Assembly (NCBI GenBank): GCA_004794785.1
Contig: SJOL01007286.1
Coordinates: forward strand, 369,807 to 433,806
DNA length: 64,000 nucleotides
Reading direction: 5' to 3'
DNA from: Opisthorchis felineus
Lineage: Eukaryota > Platyhelminthes > Trematoda > Opisthorchiida > Opisthorchiidae
A model generated the notes under the pieces. The model did not search any database, was not told the DNA's origin, and saw only the letters and a program-made list of their open reading frames with translations. Both the position numbers and the translations under genes were made by a program. Of the stretch, positions 34,201-47,444 are shown piece after piece (position 1 is the first letter of the stretch; the number at the start of each line of letters is the position of its first letter).

Positions 34201-37200
34201 GGCACGCTGACGAACTGGTTTTCGTAGTTCTACGCTACTCGCGAGTAGCTCAAAATTAGCGCTTCTAGATTTCGCTCCGTTCAATTTATTCCTATAAGCG
34301 AACGCAGAAATGCACGAAAAATGAGATACTATGTGGACTTCGTTGTTACACAAGATATACAAATCTCGTGAAAAGCCGGAAGTAGTTTCGTCAGAAACCC
34401 AAGCTGTATTTTAAGGATGCTAGCGTCCGAACCTTTTTAGTCAGGTGTAGACCCTTACCATCCGTACTTCCTTTGCAAACACTGACTTCTAGCAATGACC
34501 AAACTGATGTCGGAACTGTCTCATTTGTTTAGCGTCAGACCTAACTCCTGATTACAGATTCACGTAGGATCTGCATGCACACTGGCAATTTGCTAAATTT
34601 CATGTAGGTTAGGTTCCCTCTTGTTTCCGCTATTTGCTCATATTATATTTGGACTATCTAATTACTCACAACCTATTTTTCAATACTGGACGCGTTTTAT
34701 TGATCTGGATAGTTACATTACTGTTCTACTCATCATGACTCGAGCCATCATCGCAATCCTTGTTTGGGACTTTTACCACGTACTTTCTCCAACGAGTAAG
34801 TAGCTGTGCGTGCTGTTTTCGTTGAAAGCAACGCGATTGTCCAGAGGTGCATATGCCTGGCCGTCAATCACTAGATCGCACAGTGGTTGCGCGCAGAGTT
34901 TCCAAACGGTAAAACCCAACTAAACTGAGCTCACTTGCTCCAGCAAGGTCAACCAGAAGAAACTGGTCGGCGTCATCCTTCATCCTTTTAGCCCACCGAG
35001 TAACATATCGATTCCAACTATTTCTGTTATTCTGTTATTTGGGGGCCTGTTTGAAGCTCGCTCCTCCCGGTCATTTCTTTTCTCGAGAGAATGCACATGG
35101 GTGCTCTCTTGGGATTTAGTTGAAGGAAGTTTTGGTCTTTCCTAGGAATTCCACTTTGAAGATTGAGTTCCCGCCTAATAATGCAATGACAACATAGCAC
35201 CATCATCTAGGGCTAACTCTCAACAATATCCTGAATGGTTTTAGCTGTCATGCCTACGCCCGTGTGTACGTTGTACCTACCAGTGATTTGGGTATTTCGG
35301 TCTTCGGAATCAAAGGACGTTCTTTTAGGTTAGTGTAGGCTTTGCGTTTCAGTTATGGAATTCCCGAGCTCGCTTAGTCCATGACCTCTTTTTGGCCTTC
35401 GTTGTGCACCAGGGTCTGCTTTTGCCTTTATATCTTACATCTGCCTCCGTCTATCAGGTTTCCTTGGGAAATTAGTATAACCTAAGTCATGACTTCATCT
35501 ATCTCCGTCAAACCTTTATTGTTTTTGAGGCTTATACAGTTAACCGCTTGTGGTATTTAAGCTGCCGTAGGAGACAACGGTAACGAAATTCTATTTGCTT
35601 CTTGCCGTGCCATACTGTCTTATTCGGTTCTGCCTGCCGCCCTTAAGACCGTTCCGGCAACAAGGAATATTAGAACTCGATCAGAGTACTCATTGATGTA
35701 ATCTAACTTATTCAATCGGCCAACGTTTGATTGGAAACTTCAAGGTTTTTTCTAGGGTCATGTTTTGGGGATTTGCGTTTTGGGGTTTGCAGACCCAGTT
35801 ATAATGGCTGAGCGGTGAGGCGCCTTGGAGCATGAGTTACTCAAAGTATCCCAAAATGTCTTTGAAGATCTGCTTCTGTTTACTCAAGTGCGAATGCTTT
35901 CTGGAAGACATTTTATTGGGAATGTGGCGGAATATTGGTAGCTCCGGTGGATTCATTGATTATTGGTTTGTTCACCGAGAATGGTGATTGATTTACAAAC
36001 ATTTCGTCACCATCCGAGGAGGACCGTCGGTGCAGTGACCATGTCTCCTCGAATAATGACAGATCGTTTGCAAATCAATTACCAAGCTCAGAAAACAAGC
36101 CAAAATCACTGCACTTTTACTGTTTTGACTTTGTGCTACTTACCACGTAGTGGGCTTTCCGGAGCTTATCCCTGTCACGTATGTCCACACCTACAACTAT
36201 ATCGCCGACGATTTAAGCCACTTGCTGCTTTTCGGACCATGCATGACAGGTTTTTCCACAACTCTGGCTCCTGTCGGTTTTATTTGTGCTGTACAGTCGT
36301 CACTTGAGGAGCCCGTCCACACGTATGACCATGTGTTGTGGATTCCGTGACTGAAGAACGAGTGGCGCTGTATCCTAACTGCGAGTTAATCACTGCTGAG
36401 CAACCGGCCATGGCGGAACAACTAAATATTCAAAATACTAGCCGATAGGTAGGGGGTTCGAGGCTCCTTGGAGTTTCCTGAGATGCTCACCGCTGATGGT
36501 TCTCAGTAAAGATGAAACAGCTGTACAATGCTTTCCGGCTTTTCAGCGTTGATAGGCTTTACTTTCGCGAGGAAATCTCCATTGAAAATATCCTCACACT
36601 GCTAACAGGGTTGTTTACATTCACGAATTTTCGCCGTTAATTTATTGAGTTATATGTGCTCACCTGATGCCAGTTTGCATTCCGAATGTCCAATCTTCCA
36701 GTTACCTCAGATATTACGCAATACATCTGCTTCAGGCCCATCATAGTCAACACTGCCTTACAACGAAACGAATTCCCGGTCGTCTTATCTTCGTCGTAAC
36801 GCGTTTCGTGATTTTGACGGCCATTTTTCCGTTGCAACAGGATGTAAATCACCCTGCAGGTTTGTCTGGTGCGTACTGCTGATGACTACTAACTGGTGTA
36901 AATCAGTAGGGTGGCGCTTTTCTGCTCTTCAGCAGAGTGATTTCACTTGCAAATGGAATCAGGGTTAACGATTTTAAAACATATTCACTACACACAGGAT
37001 AGAATCTGTGGGAGTAAGACTTATTTTATCTAGGTTCTAAGTCACGCTATAACTTAGTTGTGGTATGATTAGCAGCAGGAAGGAATTCTTTCTTTGGTGA
37101 CCTTGCTGTCAAGGTGGGATGTCTGTTCAGTTGTATTGGCTAATATGAATGAAATTCACTGACGAACGCCATAAAATTTAATTACTAACCACGGAGGAAT

Positions 37201-40139
37201 CCATTCCTGGCATAAAACTAATACCACTTAGGAACAGACTCCGGATACTTTTCAAAAGTTAGGTGGAAACAAAAATGTGTACAGTAACGGTGAGTGGGAA
37301 AGTGATATTCGTTACAAACACACAATCATCCACAGCAGCATTAACCCCTCGGACATATGCCTATTCCAGCTGATGTTGAATGGCAAATCACAAGCACGCA
37401 CAGGAAAAGACTGTCTGGTTATTATGAGATGGTCTGAAGTGCTTTTCTCTATTTCCGCTCAAAATACGGCAATCATCAATGAGTTACTTTTATAGGAACG
37501 TCGAAAAAACCACAAGTTTTATCTGAAATAATTTAATTTTTTGGTTCGAGTAAATCTCCGGATTTCCCAATACAGCACGTGAATTTAGGTCGGCCTGGGA
37601 TGGTTGAAATATTTGTCTTTCCCTCTTGGGACGAATTTCGGTTCACTGGCTTATTGATTTACTGGTTTATTTATTCATTTACTTGTTTCACTAATTCACA
37701 CTTAACCGGCGAGTAAGAACCCAACCTAGCAGATTACTCACCGATACAAATATATCCAATGCTGCCGGAGTGCCCCTCCAACTGTGATAAGGTGGTCTAT
37801 CGCGTCTACAGACATCCAGGTTCTGCTCGATACGGTCCGACTGAGGCAGTCCGCGATTCTGTTAATTCCATACTTAAACTCATGGAGATAACTAAGAGAT
37901 GTGAATCCCAATTCTCCGCTACCGGTTAGCGTTCAGTTTTGAGTCCAGAAGAGGCAGACTAACAAACCTGACCCCAGCGTCGCCGATCATCCTTTGCTGT
38001 TCCAGATACTTGGAACAATTCACGGTCTTTCCTTTAATGTTCAGATTTCAGAACGTGTTTTCAGATACTAAATAAACTAAACCTGACCCTTATTTACAGT
38101 ACCCATTTAAAAGGATAGAGTGAATTTGACCAGTTCAACAGTGCCAGTTGGTGCAGGCCTATTCATGAGTCACACAGTAGAGCCTGTTGACAGAAATTCG
38201 GAAAACGATTTCAGCTTTACAATTCTCTTAATTACTAATTAGCTGTTGAATCTCAGAATGTTCTAATGTGTTAATCCCAGTTGTGTTACTTCACTCTTTG
38301 TCAGTCATTCCATGGCAATCCATCTCCATAAAGAGTAATCTGAAATGTCTCTATCGCATCAGCCTTTCGCATTCAGCGGGCATACAATCGTTGTGTAGGA
38401 TTCACTGGGCATTCTACACAGGACAGGAAAGTGAGGACATATCCAGGTTTCAAGTATAGCTTCCCTAATGAGAAAAATTTTGCGCAGAAACTGGAATTTT
38501 TCTCTACTAAACTACCCTAAGAACTGACCCTTTGGAACCTCAAAGGAAAAAAACAACATTTATTCCGCCTGTTGAGCGTCCATTGCATTCCACATGTCAT
38601 GCGTGAATGAGAACTGGGTGGATCGACCGTGTTCATGCTTCTGGCCAAATGAGTTGAAACGCTAGGAACCCAGGAAATTTCTTGAGTTAACCGGACCTCA
38701 ATTTATCTCGAGCTTGGCGGAATGGCGAGAATATTGTGAAATCTGGTGGGCATTTGTCCCGACAAAAAGTTGTACTTCATTTGTCTGAACTGACATTACA
38801 ATGCTGTAATGCCTGGAGGTTTATAGGCCCTGGAAAACCGGGCTCGTTTGCCTGATGGTTCATCCACACAAGAAGTGAAAACTATCCACAGTAGTCCTCC
38901 ACTAGAGGGATTAATGCAGGTTGACTGACAAATATGGTAATCTCACTGGTGGAGTGGCCATTCTCCATACATTTCTTTGTGGTTGAGGAGAGGTAATGTA
39001 TTTGTACCTTTGAAATTCCTTTGCTGCAATGTAATCTCATTTGCTCGAAGTTGAAACCCAACTATCTAATATGATTGGCATAGGTAATGGTAATATCATG
39101 CGTTTCGCATATCTTTTCATGGTCCAGCACGAGTAAACCATGAAATGGAAACAACCAAGCATTCAAAAAAAAGTTTCAAAGTAGCCCTTCAGATCCGACA
39201 AAAATAATGTAACTAACTCCAGCAAGACACGGAAAGAATCACTCAAAAAATGGCATTAATTCTGTCCAACATATCTTGGATGAATGACATTGCGCTGTCC
39301 CACAAAACCCATGTAATGGCTTGAGAGAATCGTTCCCTTGGGAGCAGTGAAGCGAAGGATTAATTATCCATGGGCTTATCCTACAATATTTTCAGGTTTT
39401 AGGCGTTTGCATGACGTTTTCTACCGAAATAAGTCAATTGTTATTGCCACAATATGCCCATACAGTGGTTGTCATTTTTTATGCAGTTCATCCCGAACTC
39501 TGGCAATCAGTAATCAGATAGATTTAGCATCACAACAGCACTACTAAGAACAACCAAGTGGTGAAACCAGTTCGCTCTTACCGAAAGTTAATTTTTACCA
39601 CTCCAAATATTGATTTACGTAGAAATTCCTTCCTCATAGTGTCAGAAGTAATCTGTGACTTCGAGAATTTAACAAGAATGTCCAGGTTTAAAACTTCGAG
39701 GATTGCTTTGTTACGATCGGTTTACACTTGCTGTAATTCATCGCTGTTAAAAAGCAGAGTAACCACTTGACTGACCTATTAACTCAGTTTGGGAATAGCC
39801 TCCCTTCTGCGGGGTTCTTAATGGACCGTTGTACGAAGCCGTTCCCCTTGGTGAAGAGCTGGTCAGTTGACTAGCATCTTAAACATTGCCGCAGTTCGCT
39901 AAAGGTCGTTGCCAAGAGTCAAAGGATGTTTTGAAAAATCTTGGTAGCCTGAAATGAGTTTACAAGGGTTTGCATGCCTCAAGTGTTGCAGAACCGTTAG
40001 AGGGAGAGAGAGAGAGCGATCAGATTGTTGGTCCTATTAAGGCTGATGCTGAACGGTTATTGTCCCGTAAGCTTTATACATTGAACCTTTGTGGACAACA
40101 CATAAAAGGCTGGTTTACTGTGTGAGCCCTATTGTCCGT
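31271..40139. other. No gene recognised (8.9 kb)
   Basis: Frames are mostly under 100 codons and show no family I know; the longest (31399-31752, 117 codons; 35963-36307, 114 codons) have no motif and no splice-supported neighbours. A short (AG)n run sits at 40004-40016. The sequence could be intron or intergenic. Confidence 0.5.
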
Positions 40140-40250
40140 CGCCTCCAGTGCCTGGCTATAACTCCCCTGCTCTCTCATTTTCGGTGACCGAAACTGTATC
40201 AGCTGGAACCAACGAACCCTTGGCACATAGTTTATAGATGATAGAAAATT
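40140..40250 (+). repeat. Segment shared with the tail of the RTE-like relic at 51 kb
   Basis: GTATCAGCTGGAACCAACGAA at about 40196 matches GTAGCAGCTGGAACCACTGAA at about 51453, which lies 150 bp after the RTE-like coding end at 51304. This suggests a decayed LINE 3' untranslated region. Confidence 0.4.
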
Positions 40251-40292
40251 TTGTCTAGCTGTAGAACCCTTTCAGTGCCCAGCGGTGATACC

Positions 40293-40430
40293 AACCGAAT
40301 GAAGCATGACGACCGAGACACTGCCGGTTTGCCCAAGCCTAAACAGAAGCAGTTGAAATGCAGAGTTCGGGTTCGAACCACCGACCTTCCGGTCAGGAGG
40401 TTCGCGCCTTAACCACTGAGCCATCTCGAG
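40293..40430 (-). mobile_element. tRNA-derived SINE (5' part well kept)
   Basis: Minus-strand copy: A box (CTCAGTGGTTAAGGCG read on the minus strand) at about 40408-40424, B box GGTTCGAACCC at about 40368-40379, then GGGCAAACCGGCAGTGTCTC. The 3' body is decayed beyond about 40300. Confidence 0.85.
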
Positions 40431-43400
40431 ATCTTATAGCTGATAAAATGAAGTGAACAGACTAACTGCTGTTGGTCACGATTCCACCAGCCCACAGTGA
40501 GACAGGTTCCTTACACAACTTTACACACTACTGCTAGTCTATCAATTGAATTAGCCAAACGCTACTTCTGTAATGCTGAAGAGTTATGTATGAAGTTGTC
40601 ACACGAATTGCAACACGGTTCAACCACTATCTGCGCAGCATGCTGGGGTAAGTTTTGTCAGGGCTATCTAGCTATTAGGCGGAAGCAATAGTCATTGGTT
40701 TACCGATTTAGTAAAAACGTCTGATTTTTTACGGATATATCTTCTTAGGGTGATATGAGGTTAATGTATCGAGGGTGTCCCTCAAATTTAAGGCTGGCAG
40801 AGATGATGATTATGGTGATCCTTCTTTTCAATAAAATAGCAGTTATCGCACGGACACCATTCAAGTATATGTTATTGAATTATCAAGTGTTTTACCGATT
40901 TAAAACACCATTGGGATATACCTGTGCCTACTATGATGGGCCTGTGGACTAATGTTTGAACAAACGGAGATGTATTAGACGAAGGTCTATACTGTCCTTA
41001 AATTTTATTCGTCATCCACTGTGTTTAGACTATGAAACCACTTCCTGCTGGTTTTCAGTCTCCGCTTGTTGAGCAGATTTAACGGCGCAGATTGTTCGCC
41101 CAGGGTGAGTCCAAATGAGACCGTCATATGTGCACTCTGCCCTCTTAAACTGGAAGCTGGCTGGCGACACCTGAGGAGGTTTGTGATGCACTGATAACAC
41201 GTTATCTTCTCTCCCTATACTCCAGCGTGTTATGTAATATATTCCAGCGTGTTACCGAAACTCCGGCACCCATTGAAATCTCCTGAATTTTCATATCCAA
41301 ACAAGTGAATGATGGGATCTGCTTTAATGGGATGCCATGAAAGGCTGGTCAAGCAGCTGACACAACCAGGACAGTTACTGACCAGCTGGTGGGGCCGCGG
41401 ACAAACCAAACACAGACAAATGGTCAATCACGAACATGTTTGCCCGAGATGTTAAATCATTTGTGTCCAGTGGGCACTGATGGAGTAGCGGTAATAAGTT
41501 TATTTTGAAGGTCCAATGTCCGGGTTGAAATCCGGCCACGGCCAAGAATGTGCACTGCTGGGGTGCTCTAAAAGGGTGCGAAACTCTAGTCCGGTGTGGC
41601 ACATTTGGCCTAACTTGGATAGTTTCTCCCGGAATGGAGAGCTGTTCGAACGAAACTGATGTGATAGACATACGCATTCTGCAGATCAACCAAATGGCGA
41701 AAAATAATGAGATGTTTCGTTTTAGCTGTTGACATCAGTCGTATAAAAGTGAACTTTGAAAACCATGGTTTGCTTGCATTCAAAACAAGTTACATTTTCG
41801 AAACTTCAGGACAAGTCATCTGCATTCGGTCTAAGCACTGGTTCGTGTGTCTCACCCCTTTTTGTTGCTATCCGGGACCAGCAGTCTGAAGTGAATAATC
41901 ATCATTTTTTCTATATTCCCGTTGAGTGTTGAGCGCACATCAGCCCATGACTAACAACCCAGTTAGATTCATGTCCGCAAATTACGGCATACTTCGTTAT
42001 TCAAGTGTTACGAGTGAGTGAATTCAACTTGGTTGCATCCGTCATGGGTGCCAACTTCATGCAACTGATCTGTCAAAAGTCGATGCATGAGATTTGATTG
42101 TCACTCAACTCGCGTGTAAATGCAAGAAATATATCCTAAAATATCGTTCCACTTACGTTACGCGTGTTGCACGTCGTATTCATCCATGTTCGTATGACAT
42201 GCAAGGATGTCAGATCTAGTTGCTTGTTAACATATCCGTCAGTACATGAATGATGACAGATTCAACCAGCTTCCGTACGGTTAACAAGACACATGACTGT
42301 GTGGCTGATCTGGGCTTTGTTGAAGCGTTAACACATTCTGGAATTTTCGTGTTACCCGAGACATACTGTTTATGCTGTGCACAGTGGTCCCTTCAAATGG
42401 GGTGGGCTTTCACGTGAGAAGCACCATTCTAGTCTCAACTAGGTTGAGTTTTTCCCGGTTTACGGAAGAAGCGCGCAAAAAAAAACTGCCAGAGCTTGTG
42501 GAATTCATTATTTTAAATGAAAATCCAGTGATTTTCCACTGAGTTTATCTCCTGATATGAACGAAATACAACTCGTATGGAATATCTATAATTGTTAAAA
42601 TCAAGTTATGGTTGTTGCTTCAAAGCAGTGTCTGAGTTATTCAATCTTCCTAACAGCTCCCTTATGTTTTCTTGTCGTGATCTTAACTCATCTCGCTAGA
42701 ATCTTCATTCCTACTCAACTTCAACCCAGTACAAGCGATGTCAAAATCCAAAACTGATATCGAGTAGAGATAGAAACCTGCAAACTCTTGCAGAATTATC
42801 CAGAAGTCACTTTAGAGATAGTTGCCACTCCAGCTTTTTTTCATAGGTTTCAGTAATTCATACTGCGATATTTTATGACCCAAACTTTACTAGCCTACCT
42901 GGACTACATATAATTTGGGTGTACAGGCGGAGAATCTACTTCGAATAGAACAACCGTCCACATTTATTCTGTCATTGAATTTTTGTTTACCGGTGGCTGC
43001 GTAATAAGGTGAACATTAGCTTACCGCAGCACGCTGCGGCAGGTAGCGCATAAGCCAGCATGTAGTAAGGAAACAGGATCTGGGACATGTACTGGACGTG
43101 CATAGCTGCCATCTACACAATCAAATCCGTCACTGTAAACTTGTGTGGTACAATTCACTGCGTATGAACACGAGATGAAATCAGTCCTCGTCGGACTGGC
43201 TGCTGTTTGACCGTAGTGCCTTCCTCGCTTGTACCAATGCAACTATCAGCAAATGCGGTACTCTCAATACACTGATAAAATAACAAGTCGTATAAACCTC
43301 AAATCGCCGGCTTCTGCGCAACGGCTTAGGTACTAATAATTCCAAATGGGATCCTGTAAAAATGAATGAGAAGGAAACCGCATGCCTACCAAAATTTTAG

Positions 43401-43689
43401 ACGGACTCAAGACAAAGTGGCCACAAGATGGCGAAACCAAAGTGGTCAGTTTAAACTAGACATGCGATGACAAGGTCAAATAGTGGTTTACGTTCAGCTC
43501 AAAACGAGAAAGATCGTATAGGCACAAAACGAAAACATAACGAAAAATCCATTGTACACAATAGGAATAGAAGAAAAGGATCAACAGCGTGATAAGTAAA
43601 CAATCCAAGTGGAAAACTTGCCGTTACTTCCTAGCCTGACTGACGAGATTCCGTTCTTCTCCTTATGCGCTGGGCTAATTTAGCGGAGG
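40431..43689. other. No gene recognised
   Basis: About 3.3 kb. Contains one possible second-type SINE (41450-41610). Other frames are at most 104 codons (41375-41689 minus, overlapping that repeat) and unrecognised. Confidence 0.5.
41450..41610 (+). repeat. Possible second tRNA-like SINE
   Basis: B-box-like GGGTTGAAATCCGG at about 41522-41535 follows a weak A-box-like GAGTAGCGGTAATAAG some 45 bp upstream; the body reads GGCCAAGAATGTGCACTGCT. Similar but weaker stretches lie near 60235 (CCATGGCCAGGAATGT) and 60810 (GGAGTTCAAACCTCGG). Evidence is limited. Confidence 0.35.
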
Positions 43690-43880
43690 AGCTCGAGACA
43701 GCTAAGTGTTTAAGGCGCGAACGTGCTAACCGGAAAACCAGTGGTTCGAACCCAAACTCCACATCTCGACTGCTCCTGTCTAGACCTGGGCAACCTGACA
43801 GTGTCTCAGCTCTGGCGCTTCCTTCGGGTGGCATGACAGCTATGCATTGAAGGCGTGTTACAGCTGAATGATTAATATTC
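43690..43880 (+). mobile_element. tRNA-derived SINE, diverged
   Basis: B box GGTTCGAACCC at 43743-43753 and the 3' body (TAGACCTGGGCAACCTGACA, then GGTGGCATGACAG and TTACAGCTGAATGATT) match the family. The A box has decayed (ACAGCTAAGTG) and the tRNA-like loop reads TTTAAGGCGCGAACGTGCTA. An older copy than that at 28061. Confidence 0.85.
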
Positions 43881-45915
43881 TCATTTAGGCCTCGTAGAGG
43901 ACTGTGGGTGGATCCCGCTGACACGATTTTGGTGCTATTCTCTAGGGTTCGTAACTTGTTCCTCATTGTTTTCCCTATTGGCAGTGAGATTTTTGCACCA
44001 ATTTTACACTGCTCCTTCTTCTCCACCAATGAGCGGAGCGTTCTTAGGGCGCTTGGTGGTCGGCCACAGCACCTATTTTTACTGTTTTACTATGAGTAGT
44101 ATACAATGAATTGTTCAGTAGGGCCAGAACATGGTACACAAATATTAAACGATGGCGACTTTGACAGGATCTCTGGCCCCGAAATCGGAGACACTAAGGA
44201 GGAGGAACTCACGCCGAATAACTTCAATTACAGTATCAGGATTAACTTAATAATGATCGAGTAATAGCTATAGGATCCTGGATTCAGATATGAATTTGTC
44301 CGATGGGCTTAACCCACTACTGAGCAGTTCAGATCCAATTGGTGTACTGCCATGAGTACCAAACTCAAGCCATTCTTATCTGTTACCCGATCCTTAAGTT
44401 AGGTTTGCTACATGTGTTCGGTGGGCCTTCTTCAGGATTAAAATGGCTTCTCGGAATACGAAATCCTGTACCCTCCAGGTGATGGATGCGGCCGCTCCTG
44501 AATTAGTTAACTCTGTAGAAAGTATGAATGAAGTGTACATGATGCGTATGAATTATATGTATGTGCAGTGTATGTGAAGTGTATGATGTGAACCCCCTTG
44601 TGGTTACCTGAATTCGCAGAGTCCGTTTGTGGGGTTGTGTATCCGTGTAAGACACTGATGTAAATATCATTCGAAATTGTGGGACCTTAAGGTCTCAGTG
44701 ATCAGACAAAATTGTGTACACACGCGTTTAAGGTTTCCTGAAGCTGGAGGAACCACACTGACCAGCATCGGTAACGTATATCCTACTGTACCAAAATAGC
44801 TCTCTTTTAACTAATGAAGTGCCGATGCACTGGACGCAAATGGAACCCAGTGGAACAAAAGACAGCCCTGTGGTTAGGGGAACGAAAACTGATGGGTTAA
44901 CCGGTGATCTTGAAGATGTAGTTGGATCCAAAAAGCGCAAACACACGATGCCTCTCATCCACTTTGTATTCAGTTTCCGGAGACTGCTAATTAAACCTTC
45001 ACGAGACCAATCTCATTCGGCTCCTCTGAGGAGTCACACAAACAACGGAAAGGCTAGCGTATGTGCCAACTCTCAGTGGCATCCAACCATACGTTTGCTG
45101 TTATTAAAATTCCGAGCAACTGGCTTTGTAGTTAAAATGTCTTCCATGAGGGTCATCTTTTCGTTAGAAAAACTAATATTCACCGTTAGTTAGATCATTC
45201 CCACCAATCAGCAGTTTTTTGAAACAAAACAACCCCCACTTGTCAGCAAAATTCAGGAAAAGTGGGTGAACTACTGATACACAACCGGCTGCCATAATCG
45301 ACACGGCTATCCTAACCAGTCCCTAGACACTAAGTTCCAGCTGCGAAGATAATGTGGTCAGTCGCAGGTTAGCTGGTTTTTCGAGAAGAGGCGCCCTATA
45401 TTTTTTATTTTGGTACTGTTAGGAAGCAGGACGGGGGCTAAATTCACCTCTTTGTTTTCAAATGGTTGGTGTAGCTTTGGCTGAATTGAAAGTTTAAAAA
45501 CAAAGTATAAAGCTTGGAAGTCAGTTCATCTTGGCAAATTACAATTTAAAAAAATCAGCAAAAAGCTGTTCTGCCCTTAATTTTTATGAAGTTTTCGAAC
45601 CCAAAGGCATGCACCACTGGTGAGTCCCGGCACAGGCAGTAAACATGGTTCGGTAAAACTTCATTCGAAAAGTGAAAATCGTCATTCGCTGAAGGGTTAT
45701 TTGAAAATCATCAACTGCTGGTGTGTGCACGACTAAGGGCTCTGTTGCCAAAAAAGCATGGAAACAATTTCTTTTTACGTATTTCACTTTACCTCTTCAC
45801 TGGAGGGCTACTGCATCTGTCAAGTCAGAAAATATATACTGTTATATGACAGCATTGTAAACTCCACCCTTGACGGATAAGATCACGTCACGTCTACACT
45901 ACAGGTGACGCAGTT
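43881..45915. other. No gene recognised
   Basis: About 2 kb. A degenerate GTATG/GTGTATG-rich run lies at 44521-44590. The plus frame 44819-45193 (124 codons, Lys/Arg-rich middle, VVGSKKRKHTM) is the longest but has no recognised domain. Confidence 0.45.
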
Positions 45916-47444
45916 TCACGAAAACCGCTCTGACCTTCTCAGTTCTAATGGAAATATCCTCTTCGCGAGACCAGCGGGACTGATCCAGCTGCCCATGTTA
46001 GGGTTCGAGCCCACCCGTTCTTGCGGTAGCACTTTACACTTTGCAGGTGTGAAGTGCATGCCAAACCGTGAGGCAAAATTATTTAGATTATTTAATATTG
46101 TTTGCATTACCACAGGGTCAGATCCAAGAAGAGCTATGTCGTCTGCATACTCAATGTCTGTGAGCGGACGCCTCGGGAAGTCTTCGACCCCACAAGCATT
46201 AGAGGCTAACAGTGGGTCTTCCATAATCGTATCAATGACGAAGTTAGAAAAAACGTTGTGAAAGAGGACAGACTTTCCCGACACTACTTGATGTGATGAA
46301 CTCAGACGAGAGCTTCTCGTAGACCTCCGCGGTGGTTAGCGTACAGCGCCTTAAGGAGGGTCAAGAATTTATCGGGGACACCTTTACTCCATGGACACTG
46401 CCATAGTTCTTGACGGTTCACAGAGTCAAAGGAAGCTTTCAAGTCAAGGAACACAAGCAGTGCTGGTTGCCGGAAGCAGTGTTGCTGTTCCAGAACATGT
46501 CGGGGGAGTGAAAATGTGATCGATGCATCCTCTTGCAGGACGGAACCCAGCTTGGTTTTCACGGATCTGCCTCTTCCTGTGTTCAGTCAACCATCGAGGG
46601 ATAAGACCAGAGAACACCTTCGATGACACATCTAGCAGGCTAGTGCCACGGTGGTTTTGACACAGCGTCCGCGTACCCTTTTTGAAGATAGGAATAACTG
46701 TCAACATGTCCCATTCTACAGGCACCTTCTATTCGCTCCATATCGCACAACTAAGCTTTGTCAGATGGGTGACAGGGGATTTTCCGCCTTCTTTGAAGAA
46801 GCCTAGATACAGACTGTCCTGTCCTGTACCTTCTCACGTTTCAGTACGGATATTTCGTACTTTATTTCGTCTCCCGACGGGCGATCAAGTTTTATCCATT
46901 CGCCCGTGTCCTATATCTCCGCAGGCTGTGCTGTAGGTGGGCATCTAAAATGTTCTTCGATGTGTTCGGTCCATCTTTCTAGTCGACCTTTTTGCGAGTG
47001 AAGTGATGAGCCAGCTTTTCACTTGTCGTTTCACTGACCGCTGCCTTTCTAGGGCCAGTCGATTGTATCAGTTGATATTGGGATCGGCTGTTTCCGGTGG
47101 CAAAAGCTTTCTCCATCTCTTGAGTCTTTGATGTCCACCAGAGCTCTCGGTCTTGCCCTAGGCTCTTCAATATTTGGCGTTGGAGGAATAAGCGTGCGCT
47201 GTCTGGATTTCCGGGTATCATTCATGGATAGCAATCTCGACGACATCCAGTGGTCTTGTAATCGAACCGGTGAAGTCGGACAGACAGCAGTGAACTCCGC
47301 TAGCATAGCTCCTTTCACATTCTGCCATGCTTCATCCACCTGCTCACTACCAGTATAGTATTGGTCTACTGTGGAGAGTTGTTGGGCTAGCTCAGATTGA
47401 TACTGTTGTGTTGTGGTAGTTCTTCGAATATGGTGGACTGACAT
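45916..47444 (-). mobile_element. RTE-like LINE relic: linker and most of the reverse transcriptase
   Basis: Read on the minus strand: 47444-47049 is the linker after the endonuclease (YQSELAQQLSTVDQYY, AWQNVKGAMLAEF). ELWWTSKTQEMEKAFATGNS follows at about 47160-47100. Frame 46725-46444 gives RT fingers (VIPIFKKGTRTLCQNHRG, NQAGFRPARGCIDHIF). Frame 46562-46302 gives motif A (LLVFLDLKASFDSVNR). Frame 46284-45916 gives LTDIEYADDIALLGSD, with catalytic YADD intact at 46138-46149, and FGMHFTPAKCKVL. Frame changes near 47050, 46450, 46300 and a degenerate motif B inactivate it. It is the longest and best-kept RTE-like piece here. It is truncated at both ends: no endonuclease upstream and no C-terminal region below 45916. 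Confidence 0.85.
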